DNA from: Prorocentrum cordatum
Lineage: Eukaryota; Sar; Dinophyceae; Prorocentrales; Prorocentraceae
Assembly: GCA_963575745.1 (NCBI GenBank)
Contig: CAUYUJ010000758.1
Coordinates: 261,979-325,978, forward strand
DNA: 64,000 bases
Direction: 5' to 3'
The translations under genes were made by a program, and so were the position numbers. Positions 31,228-43,235 of this stretch are shown here, piece after piece (position 1 is the stretch's first letter; each line of letters begins with the position of its first letter). Under the pieces are notes generated by a model, which ran no database searches, was not told the origin of the DNA, and was given only the letters and a program-made list of their open reading frames with translations.

Positions 31228-33262
31228 GGCTGCACGGACACCATGGGAGGTGAGCGTGCGCTCGACATCGTAGCCCGCAAGAACCTAGAGAAGTATGGTG
31301 ACACGAGGCTCCGTGAAGTGAACCGAAGCTACCAGCCGGTATACAGCTTCGGGAACGCAGAGAAGGAGCGCGCCTACGGACAGGTGAAGTTCGGGATCAC
31401 GGGCGCGGGCAACGAGGGGGACATCGCGATCAACGGGTTCGCGAAGGACGTCCCGATCCTCGTGTCGAAGAAGGTTCTAAGAAGCTGGGGGCAGTCATTG
31501 ATTGCGACACGGGTGTCGCAGTGTTCGTGAAGTGGCCCCAATTATCCATGTGCAGCTGGAGGAATCGCCCGACGGCGGACACTACTACATGAGCCTGGTA
31601 GACGACATCCTAGAGCACCGGGTGTGTGACCCGGCCAGGCTGCAGAACTTCAGGAGGATCAGCCAGCATGTCTCTGAGTGGGGCAGGCCAGATACGGCCG
31701 CAGCAGTGGGGCAGGTGCAGCTCGGAGAAGACGTGTCCGAGAAAGATGGAGAATACTCGCACCTACCTCCTTCCCCTCGCGTCGCCAGCATCATCGGTGG
31801 GTCGAGCGACGGGCTTCGAACAGTCCGAGATCCAAGGAGGGCCCAAGCAGAGAAGGAACGAGACCAGCAGGGCATCCATAGCCGTTCTGGCTCGAGCCCG
31901 GCGAGATCTCCAGCAGCTGGATTGATCGACTTGGTGCAGCCTGCACCCCCAGAACCTACATATACTCGACCGCTGCCAGCGGATGGCAGCCAGATGTTCA
32001 ACAGCAGGTTCGTCAGAGGAGCGATCCAGCTGGCCTGCGTCGGTGCCGCATGCAGATGCCAGCCCAAGATGGAGAGTGCCAGCTTCCCGGAGAGAGGTGC
32101 ACCATCTCCACAAGACAGAGGCGGTGGAGCTGATCAGGGAGCTGGGTTTGCCTTTCAGCCCGGCCTGGTCGGCGGACGAGCTGAGGCACACCATCAAGGA
32201 GACCCTCTTCCCGAAGGCCGAGGGCGACTCTCAGAAGGCACTGAAGGGAGTCAACAACATGAAGAAGCCGGAGCTGGTCCAGAAGGCGGAGGAGGTCGGA
32301 GCCCACCTCACGCCGAATATGACGAAGGCAGCGATGAAGCTTGAGATCCGCAAGGCCGTACTGATGAAGACGAAGCCAGAGGCGACGGACATCATGGGTT
32401 TCGGGAAGCACGGAGCCCTGACGTACCAGCAGGTCCGGATCCAGTACCCGTCCTATACCGAGTGGGCCACGAAGGAGGCCAGCACAGAGAGCAGCTGGGA
32501 GCTCACCCGGTGTGTCTCATGGCTCAACGAGACGAAGGTAATACAAGAGATGACCAAAGGCCCGGGGGAAGCTCCGGCGGAGCCTACCAGGGCACGAGGG
32601 GGCGCGAGGTCATCTCAATGGCGCACGATGGACGTGATGATGGAAGACGAGCTCGACGAGGAGACGGTGCAGTCAGCTCACCAGGAGGTGACGACACCCA
32701 ACCGCCAGATCCAGAAGGAGATGCTGGCAGCTCTGGGTCAGCTCAACCAGAGGCTGGAGCGCCTCGAGGCACCGAGGGCACCGAGTTCTGCGGACAGCTT
32801 TGTCGCAGTGGAGCGCAGTCCGAGTGGTCCAGCAGGGGTTTGAACCATGTCAAGGAGCTCGACCCGAGGAAGCAGCGATGGCTCGCAAAGTGTATCAGGG
32901 AGAGCAACAGCACCGAGGACTTCGAGGCACTGATGGCACATGGTGGGGTCAAGCTCATGGAGCTGGCCTGTAGTCCCGCATCCATCCTGAGCTCGAAGAT
33001 GGCCGAGAAGTTTGGCGAGGAGGCAGTGCGGCGAGTCAGCTCATGGAACGGCCACAAGCTCGGGACATCCCCGGGCAACCAGAAGGCGCGAGAGACCCGG
33101 GACAAGGCAGAGCCTGACCACCTCTGGATCGGCACTCGATGTGGTCCCTTGTCCACGCTGACTCTCGGTTTCAACACTTCCAACCCGGCCAGGGCGGAGG
33201 CGACCAGAAAACGTCGGCTCCAGGCGATCAAAGAGTACAAGGGCGCGGTGCAGTTAGTGTAA
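31228..33262 (+). pseudogene. pol: Pol: protease and dinoflagellate-specific linker region, frameshifted
   Basis: After the stop comes GCTDTMGGERALDIVARKN (protease flap side) to ~31500, then a frame change into KLGAVIDCDTGVAVF. Next are VQLEESPDGGHYYMSLVDDI, a SAP-like helical stretch (LHKTEAVELIRELGLPFSP, ~32110), FGKHGALTYQQVRIQYPSY (~32400) and VKLMELACSPASILSSKM (~32950). These phrases recur in dinoflagellate copia polyproteins as I recall them. The middle is readable only across three frames. The function of the SAP-like part is unknown. Confidence 0.6.
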
Positions 33263-33272
33263 TTACGACCAG

Positions 33273-34301
33273 GTGGCACAGGGCAAGCACGCCCACTGGG
33301 AGTGGCCCATCAAGTGTGAAGGATGGGGCCATGCCATGATTCGCAAGATGATCGATGACTGCTCAATGACCGTGGTAAAGGTGGCTGGGTGCCAGCTCGG
33401 GGTCAAGAATGAGACGGGCGAGCCGCTCTTGAAGGAGTGGCTCATCGCAACGACCTCACCGAAGATGGCGGCTCGGATGGCCACAGAATGCCCCGGAGAT
33501 CATCGGCATGGTGAACTCATGAGCGGAAGCCTCACGGCCTCGACAAGCTACTACACGGACGAGTTCGCCCGGAGGGCCGTGCGGGCCATGATCGAGGAAG
33601 CCGCCCCGGACTACCACGAGTTCCTGAGGAACATGTCCCAGGACAATGAAACCAACATGCACGCCCTGGCGGGACAACAGGAGTCGGCTTCACCCGCTGC
33701 GGACCCGGGGTCCAAGGAGTACCAGAAGATCATGGGCTCACATCTGTGCACCGAGGGTCCGGACACAGTTCCAAAGCGTCCATGCTGAATGCGCTGAAAA
33801 GGAAGGGGGGTAAGCCCCATGGTGATGAAAGTGGCCCAGGACTTCCACTGCGAAGAGTGCGAGGAGGCGAACAACCACCGCCCTACGCACCCTCCGGTCA
33901 GTCTCGAGGCCATACCCCCGAAGTGGAAGCAGATCCAGGCGGACCAGTTCGAGTGGGAGCACCCCAGGACTAAGCTCAAGGCCAAATTTTCGCTGATCAT
34001 TGACGAGAACTGCAAGGTCCGGGTCACTAAGTTGTTGTACCACATGGCGGGCCAGGACCGCCACAGGAATCCCGTCTGGGCCGACCTCAAGAGCTTTTAC
34101 GAAGAGAGGTGGCTGCCGTACTTCGGGAAGCCGCAGCGCGTGAAGGGGGATCCCGAGGGTTCATGGATGTCCAAGCAGGCCGCCCAATATTTTGAGTCAG
34201 ATTCCATCGGGTACGAGCCGATCCCGGCCAGGCCCACTGGCACATCTCCCTCGCTGAAGAGGCGATCCAGGCAACCAAGGGGACTATGGACAAGCTCGTG
34301 A
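33273..34301 (+). pseudogene. pol: Pol: integrase region, frameshifted
   Basis: A conserved pre-integrase block (GKHAHWEWPIKCEGWGHAM) leads to the HHCC zinc site (LHRGSGHSS, then CEECEEANNHRP). The DDE core follows: D in IQADQF (~33942), D in GDPEGS (34149-34151), and E in LAEEAI (~34254). D to E spacing is 35 residues if one lost base near 34228 is allowed. Frameshifts occur near 33.79 and 34.23 kb. The integrase would be inactive. Confidence 0.75.
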
Positions 34302-37000
34302 CTGAGAACCCGGACATGTCCACTGAAGAGGCCTTGGCCCGCGGCACAGCAGCCGGGAACTCTCGAGAGGATGTACGAGGTCATTCCCCATTGCAGCACG
34401 CACTGGGAAGGGCTCCTGACCTTGACGGCCATTTCTTCGAGAACAACTTTGACGAGCTGCCGTACGTTGAGGCCCAGCGGGTCGACAAGGAGTTCGGCGA
34501 GAACTACATGAGGATGTACGCGGCCGAGCAGGAGTACCTGAGGCAGGTATACCTGCGTCGCCTGAGCCTGGCGGAGAACGCCAAGAACCAGTCGCTCAAG
34601 GCCGTGGCCCCCAGCATGTGGGTGCGCTATTTCCGCAAGGAGAAGGGCGAGGTCAAGGGCCGATTCAAAGGGCTTGCGCGAGTGCTCGCTGCGGAGACGA
34701 ACCGACCCGTGGACGGTGACCTCGGAGTAAACCAGACATTGCATCCAGGTCGTGCAGGACCTGTGGTCTGGTTGGTCCGGGCAGGGCGCATCATCAAGGT
34801 GGATTTATGCCAGGTCCGGGCTGCTTCCGCGCGGGAGATCGCCTATGCCGAGCTCATGGCGGGCAAGGACACACCCTGGACCGTGAACACATTCATGAAT
34901 CAGGCGATGCGGCAGGAGTACCTGGACTTCTCGGGGCACGACCCCACAGAGCAAGACGAGGACCTCGCATCCTGGGAAGGGGTGCCTGAGCCAGCACCTC
35001 CGATGAAAAGGGCGCGCCACGAGGAGCCGTTGGAGGAGCCCAAGTCCGAGCGCAACCAGAACCCTGTGCGCAAGGCAATTCGGAAGAAGGCCCCACCGCC
35101 AGGGGGAGTGGCCAGCATCGTGAAGGCCGCCCGGACTGCACAGGGGGAGGATCTCATGATGAAAAGAGCTGCCCTCATGGCCAAGGCATCCCCAGACGCC
35201 CGGTCTTTCTGGGCACGGCAGGGGACATCCCTGGAGATCTCGGTCGAGTTGCCATTGGCGGGAAAGCCCCTGAAGCAGGCCACGAGGCACTTGAGCACCT
35301 ACATGGCGGGCCAGCTAAAAAGGGGGAAACGAGAGATCTCAGAGCGGACCCTAACCCCGGAGGAGGTGAAGAAGTTCAGTGTCGCCAAGGCCACCGAGGT
35401 GAATAACTATGTGATCTCATCCGTGCTGGAATCCTTGCCACCAGGAGTCACCCCGCCACCAGAGGAGGTGATGCGCATGCGGTGGATCCTGGAGTGGAAG
35501 ATGGACGAGGCGACCAGCGAAAAGAAGCCCAAGGCCCGTATCGTGGTGCTAGGTTACATGGACCCTGAATACGAACACCGGCCAACGACAGCTCCGACAA
35601 TGACCAGGACCTCCCGGCACCTGGTGCTGCAGGCTATGGCGTGGCTCGGATTCAAGGGGTACAAGGCGGATGTGACAGGAGCGTTCACCCAGAACCGGGA
35701 GATCAAGCACGACCTGTTCGCAATGCCCGTAAAGGAGCTTGCTGTGGCCCTGGGTATGCCCGAAGGGGTTGCAATGAGGCTAAGGAAGGCAGTCTATGGG
35801 CTCGTGGAGGCAGCGATTGAGTGGTGCATGACGGTGAGCGAGGCCCTGGAGGAGTTCGGCTGGACGCAAATGAAGATGGACCCGTGCGTTTGGGTGCTCT
35901 ACGGTCAATCCCATTGCCAGGACAACAGCTTCACTAAGGAAGCCCTAGACCAGTTCACCGGATCCGAGGTGGTGAGCGAGCTGGTCGCAGCGAAGGGTGA
36001 CCTGGATATTGTGGCTATTGCGGGGTCACATGTGGATGACTTCTTGCTCGGGGGGAAGGAGACAGACCCCAGGTGGATCGAAGCCCGGAAGAAGATCGAA
36101 GAGCGGTTCAAGTGGGAGGCCTGGGAGACCGACGAGTTCATGCAGACGGGTGTCCGGATCCGCCAGATGCCAGATATGAGTTTCAAGATGGACCAAAGCG
36201 AGTACGTGAAGACCATCGAGAAGGCAGTCGTGAGCCCGGAGCGGAAGAAGCACAAGGACGCCCCGACCACAGACAAGGAGAAGGGGCAGCTAAGGGCCAT
36301 CCTGGGGGCCATCGGCTGGCGCTCAGAGCAGTCCGGCCCCATGCACTCGGCGGACACCAGCCTGTTGCTTAGCACGATACCATCGTCCACCGTGCAGACC
36401 CTACTGGACACGAACCGCCTGGTGGACAGAGTACGGGAAGGAGCCGATCTCCCCGTGGTCCTCCATAGCCATTCCAACGCGCAGGTAATTGTTCCCATCG
36501 AGTGGTCAGATTCCTCAGAAGCAAACCGACCCGACGGAAAATCTACCAAGGGACTTGTCACAGGGATGGCCCCACTCCGTATCCTGCAGGGGGATGAGTC
36601 CGACGTGAGCATGATCTCTTGGAAATCAGGCAAGCTTGACCGAGGGTGCCGGAGCTCCGTATCATGTGAGACCCGATCAGCCGTGGACGGGGAAGATGAA
36701 CTATTCGGGATCAAGCTCCAGTGGCTGGAGATCCTCGGCAACCAGATTGACTGGCGCAACCCGGAGAGGACCATATGCCAGTTACCTGCCGCCCTCGTGG
36801 TGGACGCCAAGGGGCTCTACGATCAGCTGCAGACTACGGTGTACACGTTCTGGGGCAAGGAGAAGCGGACGGACGTGGAGGCCATGACTTTAAAGGAGGG
36901 ATCGACTGCGTCCAACAACTGGGTGTTGTGGGTACACGGTGATGCTCAGCTGGCGAACTCTTTGACAAAAGGGCAGCCGGGCATGAGCCTGGACAGCTGA
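34286..37000 (+). CDS. pol: Pol: reverse transcriptase and RNase H, 904 codons open
   Basis: This is the longest intact reading of the element. After the integrase C-terminal part, the RT spans about residues 390-700, with MRWILEWK, motif A KADVTGAFTQ (~residue 458), KAVYGLVEA and motif C HVDDFLLGG (36029-36055, ~residue 582). RNase H follows with SDSSEANRPDGKS (~740) and VVDAKGLYDQL (~840). The catalytic Asp pair and the RNase H Asp residues are present. It lacks its own start signal and would be made only as part of Gag-Pol, which is broken upstream. The final ~65 residues continue in the next reading after a stop at 37000. Confidence 0.9.
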   Translation: MDKLVTENPDMSTEEALARGTAAGNSREDVRGHSPLQHALGRAPDLDGHFFENNFDELPYVEAQRVDKEFGENYMRMYAAEQEYLRQVYLRRLSLAENAKNQSLKAVAPSMWVRYFRKEKGEVKGRFKGLARVLAAETNRPVDGDLGVNQTLHPGRAGPVVWLVRAGRIIKVDLCQVRAASAREIAYAELMAGKDTPWTVNTFMNQAMRQEYLDFSGHDPTEQDEDLASWEGVPEPAPPMKRARHEEPLEEPKSERNQNPVRKAIRKKAPPPGGVASIVKAARTAQGEDLMMKRAALMAKASPDARSFWARQGTSLEISVELPLAGKPLKQATRHLSTYMAGQLKRGKREISERTLTPEEVKKFSVAKATEVNNYVISSVLESLPPGVTPPPEEVMRMRWILEWKMDEATSEKKPKARIVVLGYMDPEYEHRPTTAPTMTRTSRHLVLQAMAWLGFKGYKADVTGAFTQNREIKHDLFAMPVKELAVALGMPEGVAMRLRKAVYGLVEAAIEWCMTVSEALEEFGWTQMKMDPCVWVLYGQSHCQDNSFTKEALDQFTGSEVVSELVAAKGDLDIVAIAGSHVDDFLLGGKETDPRWIEARKKIEERFKWEAWETDEFMQTGVRIRQMPDMSFKMDQSEYVKTIEKAVVSPERKKHKDAPTTDKEKGQLRAILGAIGWRSEQSGPMHSADTSLLLSTIPSSTVQTLLDTNRLVDRVREGADLPVVLHSHSNAQVIVPIEWSDSSEANRPDGKSTKGLVTGMAPLRILQGDESDVSMISWKSGKLDRGCRSSVSCETRSAVDGEDELFGIKLQWLEILGNQIDWRNPERTICQLPAALVVDAKGLYDQLQTTVYTFWGKEKRTDVEAMTLKEGSTASNNWVLWVHGDAQLANSLTKGQPGMSLDS

Positions 37001-37002
37001 GG

Positions 37003-37209
37003 ATGTACTACAGCAGTGGCCACAGGTGGAACCTGGTCTACGATGCCAAGTACCAGAGTGCCAAGAAGCGGAAGGCCGCGGGGATACTCCCGTTCGAGAG
37101 CGTCCCTCCTGGAACACTGCGACAGGAGGATGAAAAGGACGGTGACATGTACGCTGCGACAGGTACGGCGGTTTCTGATTACAGCAGCGATGACGAGGTG
37201 ATGTACTGA
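37003..37209 (+). pseudogene. pol: Pol C-terminal remnant
   Basis: HRWNLVYDAKYQSAKKRKAA is the usual end of dinoflagellate copia Pol as I recall it. It is cut off from the RT-RNase H reading by the stop at 36998-37000 and a frame change. Confidence 0.5.
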
Positions 37210-37239
37210 ACCATGTTCAACTTGGAGAACCCTTATCCG

Positions 37240-37608
37240 TGCAAATCTTAGTAGGCAAGCCTGAGCAGGTTATACATATTACATGACATACATGGGCCTC
37301 TCGTGTATACAGGCCCTTAGTTGCGGGGCCCCAAAGTGGTGCACCCTATGAGGCTCTGGAAATTTTCTTGGGATAGTTGCAGTGACACGGGTTCCGTGGA
37401 GGAGCCATTCTAACATGCACGTGTTAGACGTGACAATATGTTGCATATTCTTTTCTCCGTTTGCCATTATATCAAGCGAACGCCCCCTCGCTTGTGCTCG
37501 CGGGCACATGTTTTGACAGTGGCTCTGTGAGCAGAGCCCGGTCGGATGGTCGACCGTGTGGGAGAAAAGAAAGTTTGAGACGCTGTGCGTATTCCGCAAC
37601 GACTTGCA
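37240..37608 (+). repeat. Copia 3' LTR
   Basis: Matches the 5' LTR apart from about seven substitutions and one indel. No convincing polypurine tract precedes it (AACTTGGAGAACCCTTATCCG-like). Confidence 0.95.
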
Positions 37609-37815
37609 AGAGGGGCCCAAAGGGGGCCCAAGAGGCCCTCACAACGGCACAATAGATCCCTATGAGGCCCCCACGACGGCCCAACAAGCTCCCAAGAGGC
37701 TCCCAACACAGGCCAAGAAGGCCTCGAGCCTGCCTACAAGGACCCCAAGACGGCCTTAGATGCTGTCAGGACGGCCCGTGCGCCGCACGCTCCCGAAAAG
37801 AGCACCAGGAGGACC
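37609..37815 (+). repeat. CCAAGACGGCC array, right part
   Basis: Begins AGAGGGGCCC, the second copy of the target site, and continues the array interrupted at 29390. Confidence 0.8.
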
Positions 37816-37969
37816 CCCAAGAGGTCTTGGAGAAGCGGAACTCATCGATTCCTCGTTGGTCGTCGATCGCACACCGCAACTTGCTGGCAGTTGCGCGCCA
37901 GAGACAGAACCGCGCGTCGGCAAACCTCGAAACACGCAGCCACGTGGATTTAATCCACGGGCCCACACT

Positions 37970-38140
37970 AGTATGTATGTATGTATATATGTTTGTATGT
38001 ATATGTATATGTATGTATGTTTGTATGTATGTATGGATGTATGTACGTACGTATGTATGTGTATATATATAAACACATATATATACGCGTGCAAATACAC
38101 ATACACATACTTACGTGTATATATAATACTACGCGCAACC
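37970..38140. repeat. (TATG)n / TATA microsatellite
   Basis: TATG units with TTTG and TACG variants, then TATATA and CATACACATA. Confidence 0.95.
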
Positions 38141-38503
38141 CCATATCAGGCTTGAAGCGAGATTTCTATAACATGTTACAGACTTCCTGCTGCGCCGCGG
38201 GCACGGCGAGGCATCGCCCACAGCGTTGGCCACCTCTGTGGCCAGGCTCTGCCACGAGCGACCAGTGCAACGTCTCTGCGCAGCACCTCGGCCATTCGCA
38301 ACACCAAAACAAAAGAGGTTAGATCTTCTTGGCCTTCTTCTTGTAAGAAGGGCCACTCTTCGATGTCTATGGTTTGAACGCCAAGGCCGCCACTTCGTTT
38401 GCAGCTGCCGTCCGCGGTGCTAAATCCTCATGGGTTGCCGAGCCTACTTTCTCAAGCGTGCGATCACTCAATAGAATGCGCATCTCATTCATCACTGACT
38501 CCC

Positions 38504-41500
38504 TCAGGAAGTAGAAGATCCACTATCGATTGCTACCCCGTCCAACTCAACTTCAACACGAAAGGCACGCTGGCAGCGCATCGTTGAGTCAACTTTTGCA
38601 CGCTCACCGAATGTGCGCACGTTTTTGATAGCTTGCAACGCTGTTCCCGAAGCATTCAAGTGTTCCATGATCCCAGGCGGCCGGATAAGTCGAGATAAGC
38701 GAACGAACGGCGCACGATCCAACACATTTTTTTCCCATGTGGTGGCCCCGACAGTCATAGTTGTCCTCCTCTGCCTGCCGTTGCCGCCTCTCCTTTGTTT
38801 GCGTAGTCCGACTCCTGTTTGCGCGTCATCTTCGCATGCGCGCCGTCCGACAGCGCCTGGAGTACGAGTTGTCAATCGTGGCGTGGTTGCGATTCTCGTC
38901 CACCAAATGCATCGTGCACTTCGCCATCGCCATGGCCAGCTTCTTCAACTTGGGCCGCGCCTCGTCCTCGTCCTTTCCCTTTGCCTCGTCCTCTGCCTCG
39001 CCCCCTCGCTTGCGCCCGGGGCCCTCTCCCGTCGTCATAGCTGCTTCCGCCGCGTCGCATTCTCCGGACATCGCCATCCGGTAGGCTTGCAGCAGGTCTC
39101 CGAAGCACAGCCGCCGGCCGTTTAGCAACAGGGGGCGCGCGCGCAGCAGGTGCGATCTGATCGACGGGGACTTGCAAGGTTTGAGCCCGAGCCTCAACAG
39201 GTGCAGTACATCGTCGGCGCACATGTCGCAATAATGTGTCATGGCGGGTGAACTGCTGCCGACACAAGGGGCATGTCAAATCAGGCACGTCGGCGAGCGG
39301 TCGGACGCGATGCATGCGGGCGCGATGTATAGCCAGACCGCGCTCTCCATTACGTAACTTCAGTACATTCAGGGCACACTAGCGGACGAACAACTTCAAC
39401 GTCGCCGACGTCGCGCCGCGATCGCACAAACAGGACGCGCTTTAGATATGCTTTGGGCATCCGCGCCAACTCACGGAGCCGCTCTCGCTCAACAATATCA
39501 CCTACCTTCTCAAGTCCTGCACTCTGAGAAAAATTCGAGACGACGGGCTTCAGGTAGAGCTGGCAATCGCTCACGCAGGGCACGACAAAGTGAATCCATA
39601 GATCACGAACGGCGCCTCCTCCACCTCCTCCTCTTTCTCAAAAGATAACCGACCAAGCATGATAGCTCTGACTCCCACTGCGCCTGCATAGTTCGATGGG
39701 GCGCCATCGGGGCACTCGCAGAACGCAGGTCTAAGTGCGTGTCTCCGCCGGCGCAGCCGGCGGAAAACAAGTGTAATCTGTGTGCTGTAGACACGAGCGC
39801 GTTCACGGATGACAGGGTTAGAAACGCGCTCAAGATGAACAGGGCGTTTCAAAATCAGGCGAAGCTTTTTTTTTCGTTCTGGCAACGCTCTAAGCGGGCG
39901 CGTCTGAAGCCGCCATAATACGCGCCGTCGCATAAAGCAAAATATATCGAACCAGAGAGCTCCGAAGCCGCATCTACAGAGGAGTGGGAATGGATGTGCC
40001 ACGCCAAACTTGCAAAGTCAATCGAGCATGAGCGGCTGCGGCCTTTTATATACGACCGGTGACCTCCTCGAACGACCGCCCGCGCCCGCGAACCTGGGCT
40101 CCGTGCGTCTGACCGGCGGCGTTGCTGCAAAGGCAGCGCCCCCCGATCCAAACTTCAATCTTGCTGGATTTCCATGTTCCGTTTTTTGGGGCCCGCCCCG
40201 CAGACCACGAAAAGTGCCTCCGTTTTACTGGCGTTGACTTTCATCTGTTTTCTCGATGCCGTGCTCTGAACGAGTCATGCGGAATCCTCGATGGCCCTGA
40301 AATCCGCCTCCTTCCAAGAAGAAAACAAGGTCGTCGACGAACTCCAACTGCGACACATCCAGAGAAACAAGCTCGGGGTCATCCAACATCAGATTCCCGT
40401 GCTCTCGCCACTTAGCCGAGGCCAGGTTGGCGCGCGCGCCGATGGGGTCGCCGCCGGCAGCAGCGCGAGCAGCCTGAACTAACCGCGAACTCATTCATAT
40501 ACAGCAAGGAAGAAGGCGGGTCCTTCAACGCTGCCCTGCCGAACTCCTGTCTGGATCAAGGACCTCCGAATAACCCTCTGAGGTTGAATATCCCTAGCCA
40601 CGTAGCAAGTGCCGTCACGAAGCCGTTCTTCAAATAGAGCTAGCCCCCCTAGATGGAGCAAGATCCTGCAGGGCCGTCCAGATGTCTTCTGTGGCCAGCG
40701 TATCAAAGGCCTTCTCCAAGTCAAACAACGCGGCAGCCAAGGTCGACGCCTTGCGCTTAGGTCTCCTGGAGCTCGTTTCGCCAACGCAAGCCAGGGCGCC
40801 GCGGGTGGCGCGACCAGTAAGGGCCCCGAACTGGAGAACTGCAACAACAACAACCAAACTATATCTGAACGGGGGGAAGGGCCAGCCGAGAGACCATCTT
40901 ACTCAAGTGCGACAAGATATTCAATGCGCGATTATGATTAGCTGCGTGAGGGCCGCCACCTTTTGGTTTTCTCAGAAACACAATCTCCCCGTCTTTGCAT
41001 TGCGTCGGGGCCTCCAAACGAGACCCAACAGCTGCCGCTAGATAAGTAAGCGGCACTGCCACCACAGGAAGTGCGAGCTTCCACAGCTCCACAGCCGCTC
41101 CCGACAAAAAGCCCTGCCCATCATCATCTGCAATATGAAGACCTGGTGCCGCTCTGTTGCTCGGTGGGATCCCAGCTGCTCTTTCGACCGTCTCTTGTGC
41201 GATGTCCACGAGGTGCTGTGACTGATCATTTTCGCCAACAATACTCCGGCAAACCGGTAGGGGTCGCTCATGGAGTGGAAGCTCGGAGCTTTCGAAAATC
41301 TGCATGAAAGCTTTAGTGCAAACATCCATCTCATGGTCAAGGTCCATGCGCGGCGCATTCCCATCCCAAACCGTCACCATCGCGATATTGTTTTGTTGAC
41401 AGCCGATGTGCTAACTGAAGCGCACCGCGAATGTCATGTCTGCGTGATGCCTCCTCAGCCTCCTCGCATACAGAAATAACTGGCTTCTGCTTCTCGGCCC

Positions 41501-42600
41501 AGATTGCCGACGCGGCGTCGCTGCGAGCCCGCCTCCACTTAACCGCGCGCAACTTGCTGAGGGCCTGGTCGCCGTGATTGAACGCTGGCTAGTCGCTTCT
41601 GGGGATCGTGCGTCCGTTGTATCGTAGCGACCATCTCATCAGTGAAGTGCCGAGGAGACTTGCGAATCTTCGCGTTCGGGCCCATCGCAAAAATGAGCGC
41701 ACAAGCGTGAACCACCGCCGCTTCCAACGCGGCCAAGTAAGAGGTGTTACTATCATAAGAAGAGCCCGTTGCCACGCACCTGTTCCCATGACTGTAGATG
41801 CGCACAGCCATTTCTTTCATGTGGTCGCCATTCTACCTGGTCTCGAAACTGAACATCAAGCCGAGCTCCGTCATCCTCGTCCCTATCTTCAGTGAGCGTG
41901 CTGAGCAATTGTTGCCTGTCCCAGTGTCGCGGGGCTTCACTTCGCGCACGTCGCTGGTGCAGCGCTCCAAGCGGAAACTTTGCTTGGGCAACTCGATGAT
42001 CCCTCGCTCCTCCCAGCGACATCGCGCAATGTGTCAACGCTTCTGCTGTGCGATGCCTGCTGCCTGCTGCCTTTGCAATGATGAAAACACCACGAGGCCA
42101 TTGCTTAATGCCAGGGCGCTGCCACGTGCCATCGGCCACCGTATCAGGTCCAAAAGAAATCAAACTAAGTAGTCATAGTGCCGAACGAGGCCCATCAGAG
42201 CATCAGCATCCAGGCTGTTGTAGCCATTCCGCACTGCACTCTGGAGCCGTACCGCTGAACCACCATACCCCATCCAAGGCAACAGTGGCTTGACCTGGGC
42301 GCTGGCGCCGATACACACACTCAGAGCACATCTGTCATGAAGCAGCATAGATGTCACAGCCTGGTCACACTTGGCCCAACAAATGCCAATATATGTTACC
42401 ACGTCAGCTCGTGCTGCTTGTCTGTCTTTGTCAGGTCCAGTCGGGCAACTGTCAACGTAGTGACAAATTTCATTCGCTCCACTCCCGCATCTAATCATGA
42501 GACCATACAGTTTGCCAGGACGCCAGGCCATACATACAACGTATCTGGGATGCGTCACATCTCGTCGTACTAACAGCTGTGACGACACCGTCACGTGCAT
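38504..42600 (-). pseudogene. LINE-type retrotransposon polyprotein, frameshifted, with C-terminal zinc fingers
   Basis: Minus strand, right to left. A degraded endonuclease-like region with GGARDHRVAQ lies at ~41.98 kb. A linker (SDAASAIWAEKQKPVISVCE) follows, and the RT starts at ~40.99 kb (GEIVFLRKPKGGG, LSHLSKMVSRLA). Motif A is FDLEKAFDTL (40702-40725, extending to ~40696), motif B is TGVRQGSVEGPAF (~40515-40553) and motif C is FVDDLVFF (40322-40342). After the RT come two zinc fingers: CPEC with HRARMH (39395-39312, across one frameshift) and CPLCRQQFTRHDTLLRH then VRRRC (~39.22-39.28 kb). An Arg/Gly-rich tail (ARGRGRGRGKGKGRGRG) and a degraded C-terminus run to ~38.5 kb. RT catalytic residues are intact, but frame breaks make it a probable relic. 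The ends and target duplication were not found. Confidence 0.75.
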
Positions 42601-43235
42601 GCAGATGAGGACTTACCACTGGGCAAATATCATATACGATCTGCACGGCCACGGTGCTGTCAATGGTCGGCAAACCTCTTGCAAACAGGCGGTGTCCACG
42701 TTCTGGGTCTCCGCAATAGTGAGCATTTCCGCTAGTCAGCCCACAACCTTTAAACATTCGCAATTGTATGTCCACACTTTGGGTTCTTTTCGAAGGTCCT
42801 GTCGGTTATGGCGTCGGCGGCTATGTGATGAGGTGTCACCTGTTGCTCTGCCGCCAACGCCGTCAACCGCTTGAAGACCAGGTAACCACTCTCGGCCTCG
42901 CGGCTGGGGGGGCGAACTCACGATGCATAGCCGAGGTAATCTCTGTTGTTGCGATCCTGGCTACCTCGCCGCCATGACAACAACGACCCTAGACCAGCAA
43001 ACACCATGTAGTAGTGTGCGTCGCACTGCTCGCCGTAGGGATTGTCTGCCTCTGTGCCCTTGCTCGCCATGGCTGTGGTCGTCATCGGCCTGAGCGGCTC
43101 CAGCTGGCATGGGCGAGCCAGCAGAGTTCGGCCGCGCATCAAATCGATCGAACGATTCTCTAAGAGGGGCGCGGGGGGCATTGCGACCCCCCCCCCGCAG
43201 GGGCGAGTTGGACCAGAGCGGTTGCGGCTTCTATT
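42601..43235. other. No clear gene; probable 5' end of the LINE or flank
   Basis: 42.6-42.8 kb (minus) may still belong to the LINE 5' region. 43.04-43.2 kb is GC-rich without a motif. Confidence 0.4.

Larger units (their letters stand above)
29391..37608 (+). mobile_element. Ty1/copia LTR retrotransposon, complete but inactivated
   Basis: Two LTRs of 368 and 369 bp, beginning TGCAAATC and ending ACTTGCA, flank gag-pol in copia order (Gag, protease, integrase, RT, RNase H). The target duplication is AGAGG at 29386-29390 and 37609-37613. LTR identity is ~98% by eye (about seven substitutions plus one indel). A primer-binding site follows the left LTR. Premature stops in gag and at the protease active site, plus several frameshifts in pol, prevent autonomous activity. 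It sits inside a CCAAGACGGCC array. Confidence 0.95.

Noticed and set aside
37215-37239. Polypurine tract of the copia element
   Set aside because: The stretch before the 3' LTR is mixed (CTTGGAGAACCCTTATCCG) and not purine-rich enough to call.
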